Position numbers and translations under genes: made by a program. From Aequorivita soesokkakensis (GTDB taxonomy: Bacteria > Bacteroidota > Bacteroidia > Flavobacteriales > Flavobacteriaceae), in contig NZ_LXIE01000011.1 of NCBI RefSeq assembly GCF_001641085.1, positions 1-64,000 of the forward strand: a stretch of DNA of 64,000 nucleotides. The letters are read 5' to 3'. The notes under the pieces were generated by a model, which searched no databases, was not told the origin of the DNA, and worked only from the letters and a program-made list of their open reading frames with translations. Shown here piece after piece: positions 42,727 to 51,835 of this stretch; within the stretch, counting starts at the first letter, position 1; every line of letters starts with the position of its first letter.

Positions 42727-44274
42727 ATGGACAAACCTTTCAGAAAAATAGTTTTTATTATTCTCGCCATCGGCGCGGTATTTATAATTGGTGCTATTTC
42801 CATAAATAGCATTTTAAAATCCAAGCTTGAAAAATTCATCCAAGAAAGATTGCCTGAAAATATGGCCCGCTCTTATGATGATATAACGGTGGGATCCTTT
42901 GGCGGTTCGCTGGTTGTTACAAATGCTTCACTAATTATTAAAAACAGCGAAGACAGTGTCAAGCACACTTTTATAAATGTTGAAAAGTTGAAAATTTCAG
43001 ATATTAAATATTGGGATTATTTGTTTAATAATGAAATTCACGTTGAAAACATTTCATTGGAAAACCCAAAAATTGTTTATTATAAAGACCGGCAGAAATC
43101 TTCAAAAGATACTGTTCGCAAGGCTGTAGCCCGAATTTACAAACCAATTTTTGTGGACCGAGTTCAAATTAAAAATACAAGATTGGTTATCTATGAAAAA
43201 GAAAAGGATTCCACAAAAGTTTATGCAACAGGATTGACCGTTGAAATAGACGGAATAAAAGTGGATAATGGAACGGTTCTGCGTAAAATTCCTTTTCAAT
43301 ATAAAGATTTTGAAGCCAAAAGCGATACTGTTTTTGTAAAAGTGAGTCCGTATGAAAATTTGAGTGTGGAAGATTTTTCAATAAAAAACAACACCGCCAT
43401 TTTTAAAAACCTGAAGCTTAAAACGAAATATTCCAAAAGGGAGCTTTCAAGAATCATAACAAAAGAGCGCGACCATTTCGATCTTACGCTAAAATCACTT
43501 TCCATTGCTGATTTCGATTTTGGCTTTAACAACAATCGGTTTTTCGCAAAAAGCAAAATGGTTTCTTTAAATGCGCCTTCATTAGAAGTTTACCGAGATA
43601 AATTAGTGGCTGACGACCCAAAAATAAAACTGCTCTACAGCAAAATGCTAAGGGATTTGCCTTTTGAATTAACCGTGGATTCCTTAAAAATTTCAGATGG
43701 CAACATACAGTATGAAGAAAGGCAAAAAGAAGAAAACATGGGCGGTTCCATAAATTTTAAAAATCTTGATGCAGCAATCTCAAATGTGAGCAACACTTAT
43801 AAAAGCCCGCAAAAAACTTCTTTAAATATCACCGCTGATTTTATGGAAAACACTCCCTTTTCTGTCGATTGGAATTTTGACGTGCAAAATAAAAGTGATG
43901 CCTTTATTTTTAAGGCTAACGTTGGCTCGCTAAACGCGAATAAAATGAACAGTTTTACTGAACCGAATTTAAACATAATGCTGGAAGGGAATACAAACAA
44001 AACTTTTTTCACGATAGACGGCAATCGTGAAGCTTCAAATACAGCCCTGAAAATAAGCTATTCCGATTTTAAGGTTACAGTATTACAAAAGGACGGAAAA
44101 AAGAAAAACAAGTTCCTTTCGACAATTACCGATATATTTATTTCGAAAGACAGCAAAAAACAAAATGATTATTACCGGGAAGGCAAAGCAGACGCTACTC
44201 GCGACCAGACCAAATCTGTATTCAATTTTTTATGGATTAGTGTGAAAAACGCACTTGTTAAAACGATGCTTTAG
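42727..44274 (+). CDS. AsmA/DUF748-like envelope protein
   Basis: This 515-residue protein has one N-terminal membrane helix (about residues 9-28) and a long beta-rich region with AsmA/DUF748-like repeats (FGGSLVVTNASLIIKNS, IHVENISLENPKIVYY, LTVDSLKISDGNIQYEE). These proteins form lipid-transfer or scaffold grooves between inner and outer membrane. The exact role here is unknown. The upstream sequence has two TATCTTTA boxes in direct repeat close to the ATG, one of which may be the -7 element. Confidence 0.65.
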   Translation: MDKPFRKIVFIILAIGAVFIIGAISINSILKSKLEKFIQERLPENMARSYDDITVGSFGGSLVVTNASLIIKNSEDSVKHTFINVEKLKISDIKYWDYLFNNEIHVENISLENPKIVYYKDRQKSSKDTVRKAVARIYKPIFVDRVQIKNTRLVIYEKEKDSTKVYATGLTVEIDGIKVDNGTVLRKIPFQYKDFEAKSDTVFVKVSPYENLSVEDFSIKNNTAIFKNLKLKTKYSKRELSRIITKERDHFDLTLKSLSIADFDFGFNNNRFFAKSKMVSLNAPSLEVYRDKLVADDPKIKLLYSKMLRDLPFELTVDSLKISDGNIQYEERQKEENMGGSINFKNLDAAISNVSNTYKSPQKTSLNITADFMENTPFSVDWNFDVQNKSDAFIFKANVGSLNANKMNSFTEPNLNIMLEGNTNKTFFTIDGNREASNTALKISYSDFKVTVLQKDGKKKNKFLSTITDIFISKDSKKQNDYYREGKADATRDQTKSVFNFLWISVKNALVKTML

Positions 44275-44287
44275 TAGAAAGAAAAAA

Positions 44288-44641
44288 TTAATGGCTAATC
44301 CATTGAATAGCCTCCAATCTTTGCTGGGATGAAAAAAGGCGAAGTTCTGCGTTGAAAAACAATTTTTCAAGATTACTAATTACTTGAAGCCATTTCCGGT
44401 CAGTAACTACCGCCACTCTTTCAAATCTATTTCCGGTTTTAATTTTAAAGGGAAGGCTTTTCAGTATCGCTTTCAAAGAAATATCAGCGTTTACGGTATC
44501 TTCAATATATAGGCTCACCTTTTCATACACCTCCAATTTTTCATTAACCTCAGATTGTATTTTTTCCACAGCGTGTTCATCATAAGGGCCATCAACAATA
44601 AAACCTATAATATTATCAGCAAGACTAAAAGTGGAGAGCAT
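44288..44641 (-). CDS. SpoIIAA-like (STAS-related) protein
   Basis: This 117-residue protein has the pattern of the SpoIIAA-like family: an N-terminal beta strand pair, LYIEDTVNADISLKAILKSL, then FERVAVVTDRKWLQVISNLEKLF and a C-terminal AIQWISH strand. These small proteins resemble anti-sigma antagonists but lack the STAS phosphorylation serine context. The function is unknown. It converges on the AsmA-like gene. Confidence 0.75.
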   Translation of the reverse strand: MLSTFSLADNIIGFIVDGPYDEHAVEKIQSEVNEKLEVYEKVSLYIEDTVNADISLKAILKSLPFKIKTGNRFERVAVVTDRKWLQVISNLEKLFFNAELRLFSSQQRLEAIQWISH

Positions 44642-44689
44642 ATTGGGGATATGGATTAGTTTGTTTTGTTAAAATTAACAAATTAAAAG

Positions 44690-44872
44690 TTATTGTCCAA
44701 TACCATCAGCTGAAAAACCAATAAGTTCCCCATCTTCAAAAGAAACGTCCAGTTCAATTGGGTTACAGCAAATCTCACAATCCTCAATATATTTTTGGTG
44801 CCGCACGGAAGAATCCAACAACATCGAAATTTCTTCCCAACAGTGGGGACATTGAAAAAAATGTTCGTACAT
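44690..44872 (-). CDS. CPXCG-motif cysteine-rich small protein
   Basis: This 60-residue protein has two zinc-binding-like pairs, CPHCWEEI and CEICCNPIEL. It belongs to the CPXCG cysteine-rich family of unknown function; the first pair is CPHCW rather than CPXCG. A heptamer repeat (10 copies of TTTGTGG, CCACAAA on the coding strand) ends two bases before its start codon, so any change in copy number would change its 5' leader or promoter spacing. Confidence 0.8.
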   Translation of the reverse strand: MYEHFFQCPHCWEEISMLLDSSVRHQKYIEDCEICCNPIELDVSFEDGELIGFSADGIGQ

Positions 44873-44873
44873 A

Positions 44874-44950
44874 CTTGTGGTTTGTGGTTTGTGGTTTGTG
44901 GTTTGTGGTTTGTGGTTTGTGGTTTGTGGTTTGTGGTTTGTGGTTTGTGG
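44874..44950. repeat. Heptamer tandem array (TTTGTGG, about 10.5 copies)
   Basis: Ten perfect TTTGTGG units run from 44881 to 44950, preceded by a partial unit. The array lies directly upstream of the CPXCG gene. It is the longest and most perfect heptamer array in the window. Such tracts can vary in length by slippage. The same unit occurs twice at 60732. Confidence 0.95.
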
Positions 44951-45020
44951 TTTACAATATTATAAGCTGTATTATTTAGAAAAAAGAAAATAGCCCAAAA
45001 AAGAATAAAACTTTAGTATG

Positions 45021-46931
45021 TTAGGATAGGGATTCCACACTTTCCTGAAGTATTTCCCATTCTTCCATTAGCTTTTTAAGCTTCTTTTTCTTTTCTTGAT
45101 ATTTGTCGAAAAAATGGGGCTTTGCAATGGTTTCTTCGTAATTGATAAGCAGTTCGGTATCAATAGTTGCAATCTCTTTTTCCAAAGTAGAAATGGAAGA
45201 TTCCACATTGCTCAGTTTATTTTTTACTGATTTAAGTTTTTTCTGAATTTCATATTCCTCGCCGGCACTTCTTTTTTCCTTTACTTCGGAAACAACTGTT
45301 CTTTTTTCAGCTTCACGTAGGTTTTGAAGATTTCGTTGTTCAAGAAAATAATCAATATCCCCCAAATATTCCTTTATATGATGATCTTTGAACTCGTAAA
45401 CTTTATTGGTCAAACCCTGAAGGAAATCACGGTCGTGGGAAACCAACAGCAAAGTACCTTCAAAGCTTTTCAAAGCATCCTTCAGCACGTTTTTAGATTT
45501 TATATCCAAATGGTTCGTGGGCTCATCCATCACCAAAACGTTGAATGGCTGCAACAATAGTTTTGCCAAGGCCAAACGATTTCGCTCTCCCCCACTCAAA
45601 ACGCGGACATATTTTTCAACTTCATCTCCTCGGAAAAGAAAAGAGCCCAGAATATCACGCACACGGCTTCGGTTTTTTTCGTTGGCAGCATCTATCATTG
45701 TATCAAGAACGGTTTTGCTGCCATCCAGATAATCTGCTTGATTTTGGGCAAAATAGCCAATCTGCACATTGTGGCCCAAAGCGAGTTTTCCACCGTATTC
45801 TATTTCTTTGACAATAATTTTCGCCAAAGTAGATTTTCCCTGCCCGTTTTGACCCACAAAAGCAATCTTGCTTTCACGCTCAACCAAAAGATCTACGCCG
45901 TTTAAAACGTTTTTATCGCCGTAACTTTTTGAAATATTTTCAGCTTCAATAACTACTTTTCCAGGAGTAATTGAAACAGGAAAACGCAAGGTCATTACAC
46001 TATTATCGTCTTCATCAACTTCTATGCGGTCAATTTTATCAAGCTTTTTTATAAGCGACTGCGCCATTGTAGCTTTACTTGCCTTTGCGCGAAATTTATC
46101 AATGAGCTTCTCAGTCTGTTCAATCTGTTTTTGTTGGTTTTTTTGTGAAGCCAATTGCTGCTCGCGCAATTCATTTCGAAGCACTAAATACTGCGTGTAT
46201 GGTTTGTTGAAATCATAAATCTTCCCAAGGGAGATTTCAATCGTTCGATTGGTCACATTATCTAAAAACATTTTATCGTGGGAAACGATTACAACAGCGC
46301 CGGCATATCCTTTCAGGAATTCTTCCAACCATAGAATGGATTCAATATCCAAGTGGTTTGTGGGCTCATCCAGCAAAAGAATATCGTTGTTTTGAAGTAA
46401 GAGTTTCGCCAATTCAATACGCATACGCCATCCGCCGGAAAAGGTTTCGGTAAGTTTTGTGAAATCTTCCCGTTGAAAACCTAAACCTTGCAAAATTCGT
46501 TCGGTTTCGCCTTGATAATTGTAGCCTCCGTGAATTTCGTATTGATGCTGGATTTCATTCAAATCGACCATCAATTGGTGGTAACCATCGCTTTCGTAAT
46601 CGGTTCGCTCAGCCAATTGCCTGTTAATTTCCGCAAGCTGTTTTTCGAGTTTTTTTATTTCAGTGAAAGCTTCGTAGGATTCTTCCAAAACACTGCGACC
46701 TTTTTCAAAATCGATATCCTGTTTCAGAAAACCGATTGAAATTTCCTTATCGGTTGCAATTTGGCCCGTGTCATATTCCTGTTCACCAGCAATAATTTTA
46801 AGCAAGGTAGATTTGCCCGCGCCATTTTTTCCAACCAAACCTACGCGATCACCAGGTTTTAATTGAAAAGTGATTTTCTCGAACAAATAGTCACCTTGAA
46901 AGGAAACTGAAAGATTGTGGATATTGACCAT
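45021..46931 (-). CDS. ABC-F family ATPase
   Basis: This 636-residue protein has two ABC domains and no membrane part, as in translation factors of the ABC-F class. The first has Walker A GKNGAGKST, signature LTETFSGGWRMRIELAKLLL and Walker B ILLLDEPTNHLD; the second has GQNGQGKSTLAKIIV, VLSGGERNRLALAKLLL and LVMDEPTNHLD. A linker of charged helices lies between them (about residues 240-300), and a coiled-coil C-terminus follows (about 540-636). It probably acts on the ribosome in translation control or antibiotic protection. The subclass cannot be fixed. Confidence 0.9.
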   Translation of the reverse strand: MVNIHNLSVSFQGDYLFEKITFQLKPGDRVGLVGKNGAGKSTLLKIIAGEQEYDTGQIATDKEISIGFLKQDIDFEKGRSVLEESYEAFTEIKKLEKQLAEINRQLAERTDYESDGYHQLMVDLNEIQHQYEIHGGYNYQGETERILQGLGFQREDFTKLTETFSGGWRMRIELAKLLLQNNDILLLDEPTNHLDIESILWLEEFLKGYAGAVVIVSHDKMFLDNVTNRTIEISLGKIYDFNKPYTQYLVLRNELREQQLASQKNQQKQIEQTEKLIDKFRAKASKATMAQSLIKKLDKIDRIEVDEDDNSVMTLRFPVSITPGKVVIEAENISKSYGDKNVLNGVDLLVERESKIAFVGQNGQGKSTLAKIIVKEIEYGGKLALGHNVQIGYFAQNQADYLDGSKTVLDTMIDAANEKNRSRVRDILGSFLFRGDEVEKYVRVLSGGERNRLALAKLLLQPFNVLVMDEPTNHLDIKSKNVLKDALKSFEGTLLLVSHDRDFLQGLTNKVYEFKDHHIKEYLGDIDYFLEQRNLQNLREAEKRTVVSEVKEKRSAGEEYEIQKKLKSVKNKLSNVESSISTLEKEIATIDTELLINYEETIAKPHFFDKYQEKKKKLKKLMEEWEILQESVESLS

Positions 46932-46990
46932 TTAAAAGGGCTAAAATTTTTGCAAAGATGCTTATTTTTGTGGTGCTAAAAAAACGCATT

Positions 46991-47374
46991 ATGCAATTCC
47001 TTAAAGGCACCAAACTCTACAGTATTTTTACAAGCAAATGTCCTGTGTGCCATAAAGGCGATATGTATTTAGAAAACAATCCCTATAAAATTTCCAAATT
47101 GATGGAAATGCACGACCATTGCAGTCATTGCGGTAAAAAATTTAAAATAGAACCTTCCTTCTTTTTTGGGGCTATGTACGTAAGTTACGGCGTGGGTGTG
47201 GCTATTGCAGTAGCGGCTTTTATTATTTCTTATTTCTTTATTGGCCTGGACAGAAATTACAGTTTTCTTGCCATCATTCTAACTTTAGCTGTTTTATTTC
47301 CGCTGATTGTTAGGATTTCACGAAATATATGGATTAACTTTTTTGTTGACTTTGACGAAAACAAAGCGAAATAA
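46991..47374 (+). CDS. DUF983 family protein
   Basis: This 127-residue protein has two zinc-ribbon-like CxxC pairs (CPVCHKGD and HCSHCGKKF) followed by PSFFFGAMYVSYGVGVAIAV and two membrane helices, the defining layout of DUF983. The function is unknown. The ATG at 46991 gives MQFLKGTKLYS as in other members; an upstream start is not needed. A -7 element TATTTTTG lies at 46963-46970. The gene is divergent from the ABC-F gene. Confidence 0.85.
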   Translation: MQFLKGTKLYSIFTSKCPVCHKGDMYLENNPYKISKLMEMHDHCSHCGKKFKIEPSFFFGAMYVSYGVGVAIAVAAFIISYFFIGLDRNYSFLAIILTLAVLFPLIVRISRNIWINFFVDFDENKAK

Positions 47375-47380
47375 CTAGTA

Positions 47381-48424
47381 TTACAACATTCTTTTAATGT
47401 CCATTTCCTTTGGAATTGGTTTTTCTTCTTCCAAATTTTCATAAAGAATTTCAGCAAGCAGCGGCGCCATCAAAAATCCGCGTGAGCCCAAACCGTTGAA
47501 AAATACAAGATTCGGGTTTTCGTCCAAACTTCCCAAAAGTGGTCTATGGTCCTTGGTCGTGGGCCGAACTCCAGCGGTTTGCCCAACTACTTCAAAAGGG
47601 CAATTAATAAAACTTTTTAGTTTTGAAAGGATTTCTTCTTTCGCTTCCTTCGTTGAATTAAGGCTGTAATCATCACGACTGTAGGTTGCGCCCACTTTAT
47701 ATTCATCATTTCCCATCGGGATAACGTACATGGAACCTTTTAAAAGCGTTTCCACTTTTAGGGAAGAAGCTTTAATGATTACGTATTCGCCTTTGTTTCC
47801 GACAATTGTCTGTTTCGGAAAAAATGGATTGTCAATTGCTTTTGAACCTTCCGCAAAAATGATTTTTTTAGCCGAATAGTTTTTATAAACTACCTTATTT
47901 TCTTTCTGTTGAATTAACCCGTATTGAAAATTTTCAGAAAGCAGTGCTTCAAGATTCAATAAATAATTTCGATATCCTTTAAGTAAGTTATCTGCATAAA
48001 TCTGCGCTGTTCCCAAAACCGCTCCAAAACCGAAAGGTGCTTCAATGGCTGCATTTGTATTTTTTAAAAAGTTCGAAGAAAGAAAACCTTGCAATTCCTT
48101 TTTATCGCTTGCGACTGTCCAATTGTTTTGTTCTTCAATACTTTTAAAAATTCTGAGAATTGGCGTTTCCGAAAAAATATTTTGCTGCAATTTTTCAGAA
48201 AGTTGATTATAAAAATTAACAGCCACAGGAAAAAAAGTAGAAGCATTCCAAGCCGCTGTGAAGCGTTTAAGCACCGTTGGGTTAAAAACACCACCAGACT
48301 TCGCTGTAGAACCTTCTTCGCCATTATCGATTACTACAAAGCTCTTCCCGCGCTTTTGAAGTTGCTCACAGAAACTGATGCCGGCAATACCAAGACCGAT
48401 GATTATATAATCTACCTTTTTCAT
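47381..48424 (-). CDS. DAO-type FAD-dependent oxidoreductase
   Basis: This 347-residue flavoprotein has an N-terminal Rossmann site, DYIIIGLGIAGISFCEQL, a middle FAD-binding domain, and a C-terminal GLGSRGFLMAPLLAEIL. VGQTAGVRPTTKDHRPLLGS is typical of the glycine oxidase/D-amino-acid oxidase (DAO) family. The MnmC C-terminal oxidase domain is a related possibility. The substrate is unknown. It converges on DUF983 with a 6-bp gap and lies beyond the gldN terminator. Confidence 0.8.
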   Translation of the reverse strand: MKKVDYIIIGLGIAGISFCEQLQKRGKSFVVIDNGEEGSTAKSGGVFNPTVLKRFTAAWNASTFFPVAVNFYNQLSEKLQQNIFSETPILRIFKSIEEQNNWTVASDKKELQGFLSSNFLKNTNAAIEAPFGFGAVLGTAQIYADNLLKGYRNYLLNLEALLSENFQYGLIQQKENKVVYKNYSAKKIIFAEGSKAIDNPFFPKQTIVGNKGEYVIIKASSLKVETLLKGSMYVIPMGNDEYKVGATYSRDDYSLNSTKEAKEEILSKLKSFINCPFEVVGQTAGVRPTTKDHRPLLGSLDENPNLVFFNGLGSRGFLMAPLLAEILYENLEEEKPIPKEMDIKRML

Positions 48425-48492
48425 TCTCAAACTTGGATTATCCAAAATTCCTTACTGTTTTCAATTAAAATATTCCCGTCTTCACGGTAATA

Positions 48493-48534
48493 AAAAAACC
48501 CTTCAGTTTCCGAAATGGAACTTGAAGGGTTTTC
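48493..48534 (-). terminator. Terminator of the gld operon
   Basis: AAAACCCTTCA-GTTTCC and GGAAC-TTGAAGGGTTTT form a long stem with a small loop, followed on the minus strand by a T-run. It lies 27 bp after the gldN stop codon. Confidence 0.8.
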
Positions 48535-48560
48535 TTCAAATTGTGGCTTTCATTAACTGA

Positions 48561-49460
48561 TTAATAATTCCACAAATCTATTTCAATATTTCGTATTTGT
48601 TCTTTGATCCTATCAGATTCCAACAGTTGCATAAGTGCGTTGTCATTGATGTAATCTTTCACGTTTCTATCACCTTGCACGTTGTCTTCTTTGTAAATAA
48701 CAGCGTTAAAGCGGCGTGAGTTCAACAAGTGATCATAAGAAATTGGCTGGGAAGTATTCTTTCGGTTGAAAGCTTTGGCTTCGTGCAAAACTTCGCGGGT
48801 TCCAGGGAACCAAACCCAAAATAATTCAACTTTAGAATCAATACCATCCTCTGGATATGCTTTGGAACGCGCTTCATTTGCTACTGGGCAAATACCCAGC
48901 ATTCTGTATTTAAGCTCGCCTTGGCGCTTATCCAAATACCAATAGCCTCTAATGTGCCATTCTTCAATATCACCTGCATCCAATGAAAAACGACGCACGT
49001 ATTGCGGGTCTACTGTTCCCTCGGCATTGTATTGCTCAATACCAAGATCTGTAGTATCACTGTAAACCAGTGAGGCCTCAATATCCTTTAAGGTACGTTT
49101 TTCGGTAAAATATGAATCTGCGTACACGTTTTCAATTTTTCCGTTTTTGATGTTTTTCACCAAAACGTCATAAAGCGAACGTCTGTCTGCCCCAATGTTG
49201 TTTGTGTCTATAGGATAGTACAACGGGAAGTTTACTCTTTCATCAAGATCGATAATTTCCCAAGTTGTTTTGGACCATAGCACATCACGTTCGTCCGTGT
49301 AGCCGTAAGGCAACGGCTCATCATTATCATAAGCAATTTGCGCTTCGGTCTTTTTACCTATATCCTCAGGGGTTTTGGCATTTAGAATATTTACCTGTGC
49401 AGAAGCACCAGTAATCATTCCAATTCCGAAAACACATAAAACAACATTTTTAAAATTCAT
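48561..49460 (-). CDS. gldN: Gliding motility/type IX secretion protein GldN
   Basis: This 299-residue periplasmic protein has a signal peptide (ending ASAQ), then the GldN/PorN segments DERDVLWSKTTWEIIDLDER, YDVLVKNIKNGKIENVYAD and GICPVANEARS. GldN forms part of the periplasmic ring with GldK beneath the outer membrane and is required for type IX secretion. It is the last gene of gldKLMN, 23 bp after gldM, and is followed by a terminator. Confidence 0.95.
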   Translation of the reverse strand: MNFKNVVLCVFGIGMITGASAQVNILNAKTPEDIGKKTEAQIAYDNDEPLPYGYTDERDVLWSKTTWEIIDLDERVNFPLYYPIDTNNIGADRRSLYDVLVKNIKNGKIENVYADSYFTEKRTLKDIEASLVYSDTTDLGIEQYNAEGTVDPQYVRRFSLDAGDIEEWHIRGYWYLDKRQGELKYRMLGICPVANEARSKAYPEDGIDSKVELFWVWFPGTREVLHEAKAFNRKNTSQPISYDHLLNSRRFNAVIYKEDNVQGDRNVKDYINDNALMQLLESDRIKEQIRNIEIDLWNY

Positions 49461-49483
49461 ACCGATAGGGTTTTATACGAATA

Positions 49484-51058
49484 CTAGTTTGTCAATTCAA
49501 TAATTACAGGAGAAATCTTTTTCAGTTTATAACCTGAATTTCCTGCAAGGTTTGCATTTATATCAAAAATTTGAACAGCATCTCCACGTTGTGCTCTTCT
49601 TAGCGCACCTTTAGCTGCTGAATCTAATTTTGTTCCGTTTACTTTAACCGTTGGTTGTCCAGAAACTTTAAAGCTGAATCCTGTAACGTTAATATTCAGT
49701 TCGAAATCAAAATCTTGCAATACAGCAGAGATTGTTGAAATTTCAAGACCTCCTCGTTCCATTCGAACGATTCCAGTTTCTCCACGGATGGCTCCCACTG
49801 GTGGTGGAATATCTTTAATACGGAATTCAGCTGGAGTTCTAACTCCTGTTCCATCAGGCAAAGTTCCACTTGCTGTAATTGTTACTGTTCTTCCAGCTCC
49901 TGGTCGCATAACATATTTACTTCCAGAAACCTTGGAAAGACCTGGAGCGGATGCATTTACTTTATTATCAGGAATACCAGGTATAGAAACCGTCATTGGG
50001 TTGTCTACACCGCGATACACTACATTCATTTTATCTGCAGCAATTACTGCTGAATTTGGTTTTGATATTGTTGAAAATCCTAAGCTAACTGGAATTTTTG
50101 TTTCTTTTTCATTTTCAAGGAAAATTAAATTCCCTTCAATTTTATGATCTCCAGGAGCACCAGCGCTTATTTTAAGCATTACTTTACCACTTTCAATAGC
50201 ATATTGATCTTCACTTAATGCTCTTCCATCTAAAGTAAGCTCTACACGGTTTGGCTTAGTATTTGGATCTTTACGTCCAAGAACAATACCGCCATCAAAT
50301 TCCTCACCAGCATAGTATGCAGTTTTAGAAGTTTCTAATAATGTGTTGTATTGCGTAAAAGACATAGCAGTAGCTTGTTGGCCAGCTAACATTTTTTGCA
50401 AAACTTCACTTTTGGTAGTCTTTATGTCAGCTTGAATCTGGGTAAGCTTAGTTAAAGATGCTATCAAAGGAAAACCTTCATAATTGTATTTTAACCACTC
50501 TTCTTTTTTTCCGTCTCTGTTTGTAACTTCATCTGTCGAAAAATTTGTTTCAATGGATTTTTTCACATCTTCAATACCAGCAAATTTTGTCAATGTTGTA
50601 TCAGACAAAATTTTAATCATTTCTGTACGATAATTATTTATCTTATCAAGAAATTCTTGACCTTCTGGCTTATAATTTTCTCCGGTAAAAAATAGATTGT
50701 TAAAAAAATCAGCTTTGTCCATTACTTCATAATCCCTTGGATCTTCGATATCTTTAATTGAAGCCGATTTTAGATTAGTAATATATAAATCTAAATCGTC
50801 AGAAACTTTAGAAATATCGTCAGCTTTTGCTTTTACACCAGCATACTGTGCCGATTGTTCAGAAGCTTTAACAGCTAAACCTTCCATAAAAGCGGTGTTG
50901 CGCTGTGTAGTTGCCACGTTGGCATCTGTTATTTTTTCATTCAATAATCCAAAAGCAGATAATACTTCTTTGGACATGTTTAATGCAAGCATCGCGATGA
51001 AAACCAGATACATCAGGTTAATCATCTTCTGCCTTGGGGATAGTTTTCCTCCTGCCAT
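49484..51058 (-). CDS. gldM: Gliding motility/type IX motor protein GldM
   Basis: This 524-residue protein has one N-terminal membrane helix (about residues 13-31, inside KMINLMYLVFIAMLALNMSK) and a long periplasmic part of stacked beta domains. GldM and GldL form the proton-driven motor that powers type IX secretion and gliding; GldM spans the periplasm. The IRGETGIVRMERGGLEI segment is typical. It lies 43 bp after gldL. Confidence 0.95.
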   Translation of the reverse strand: MAGGKLSPRQKMINLMYLVFIAMLALNMSKEVLSAFGLLNEKITDANVATTQRNTAFMEGLAVKASEQSAQYAGVKAKADDISKVSDDLDLYITNLKSASIKDIEDPRDYEVMDKADFFNNLFFTGENYKPEGQEFLDKINNYRTEMIKILSDTTLTKFAGIEDVKKSIETNFSTDEVTNRDGKKEEWLKYNYEGFPLIASLTKLTQIQADIKTTKSEVLQKMLAGQQATAMSFTQYNTLLETSKTAYYAGEEFDGGIVLGRKDPNTKPNRVELTLDGRALSEDQYAIESGKVMLKISAGAPGDHKIEGNLIFLENEKETKIPVSLGFSTISKPNSAVIAADKMNVVYRGVDNPMTVSIPGIPDNKVNASAPGLSKVSGSKYVMRPGAGRTVTITASGTLPDGTGVRTPAEFRIKDIPPPVGAIRGETGIVRMERGGLEISTISAVLQDFDFELNINVTGFSFKVSGQPTVKVNGTKLDSAAKGALRRAQRGDAVQIFDINANLAGNSGYKLKKISPVIIELTN

Positions 51059-51101
51059 TTTTATTCTTTTTAAAGATTAATAATTAAGGTGAAAACCTAT
51101 C

Positions 51102-51749
51102 TTAGTTTCTATTAGTCATTGCAGAAAGCATACCTCCGTAAACACCGTTCAATGAAGAAAGGTTGGTAGCCAAGTGCTGCATTTGTTGTTTTAATTGTTC
51201 CGCATTTTCAGCAACTTCTTTGTTTGCTTCTGCTTGACGGCTTGTTGATTCAATTTGTACTTTGTACAGACTGTTCAATGAATCCATTTGAGCTGCTGCA
51301 AGTGCCATTTCTTCACTGTATTTTTTAGTGGAGTTCATAGCTTCTGCTGTAGGCGCCATACTTTTTGTAGCTCCTTCAAATGAACGGATGCTTGTAGTAA
51401 GGCTGTTCATCAATTCTGAATCGATACGAGCATCTTTAAGCATTTCGTCTAGTTTTTTAGATAAAAGACCCTGTGCATCTTCTGGTTCTTTTTTCTTTCT
51501 GTCCTGTCCAACTCCACCAGCTAATTCTGGGTAAACCAATGACCAATCCAAATCGTCATCCACCGGTTCAAAAGCAGAAATAGCAAAAATAATTGCTTCT
51601 GTAATAAGTCCAACTGCTAAAAGAATACCGCCGTTTAGAGGACCTAGTTCCCAGTGAAGAATTTTGAAAAGTGCTCCTAATATTACAATGGATGCTCCAA
51701 GGCCATAGGCCATGTTAAAAAGTTTTTTTGATGATCTTGATTGTGCCAT
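51102..51749 (-). CDS. gldL: Gliding motility/type IX motor protein GldL
   Basis: This 215-residue inner-membrane protein has two helices (about residues 14-32 and 37-58), including YGLGASIVILGALFKILHW with a glutamate shortly after, at HWELGPL, implicated in proton flow in the family. The C-terminal half is cytosolic and coiled. It forms the motor with GldM. It lies 86 bp downstream of gldK. Confidence 0.95.
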   Translation of the reverse strand: MAQSRSSKKLFNMAYGLGASIVILGALFKILHWELGPLNGGILLAVGLITEAIIFAISAFEPVDDDLDWSLVYPELAGGVGQDRKKKEPEDAQGLLSKKLDEMLKDARIDSELMNSLTTSIRSFEGATKSMAPTAEAMNSTKKYSEEMALAAAQMDSLNSLYKVQIESTSRQAEANKEVAENAEQLKQQMQHLATNLSSLNGVYGGMLSAMTNRN

Positions 51750-51835
51750 AATTAGTTAATTTTTAAGTTGAGAAGTTTTTAGTTTTAGTTAAGGTTAAAT
51801 TAGTTTAAGGGTTGATTTGGTTTATTCGCTATTTT

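Noticed and set aside
44874-44950. Possible CRISPR array
   Set aside because: The unit is 7 bp with no spacers and no cas genes nearby; it is a simple tandem array.
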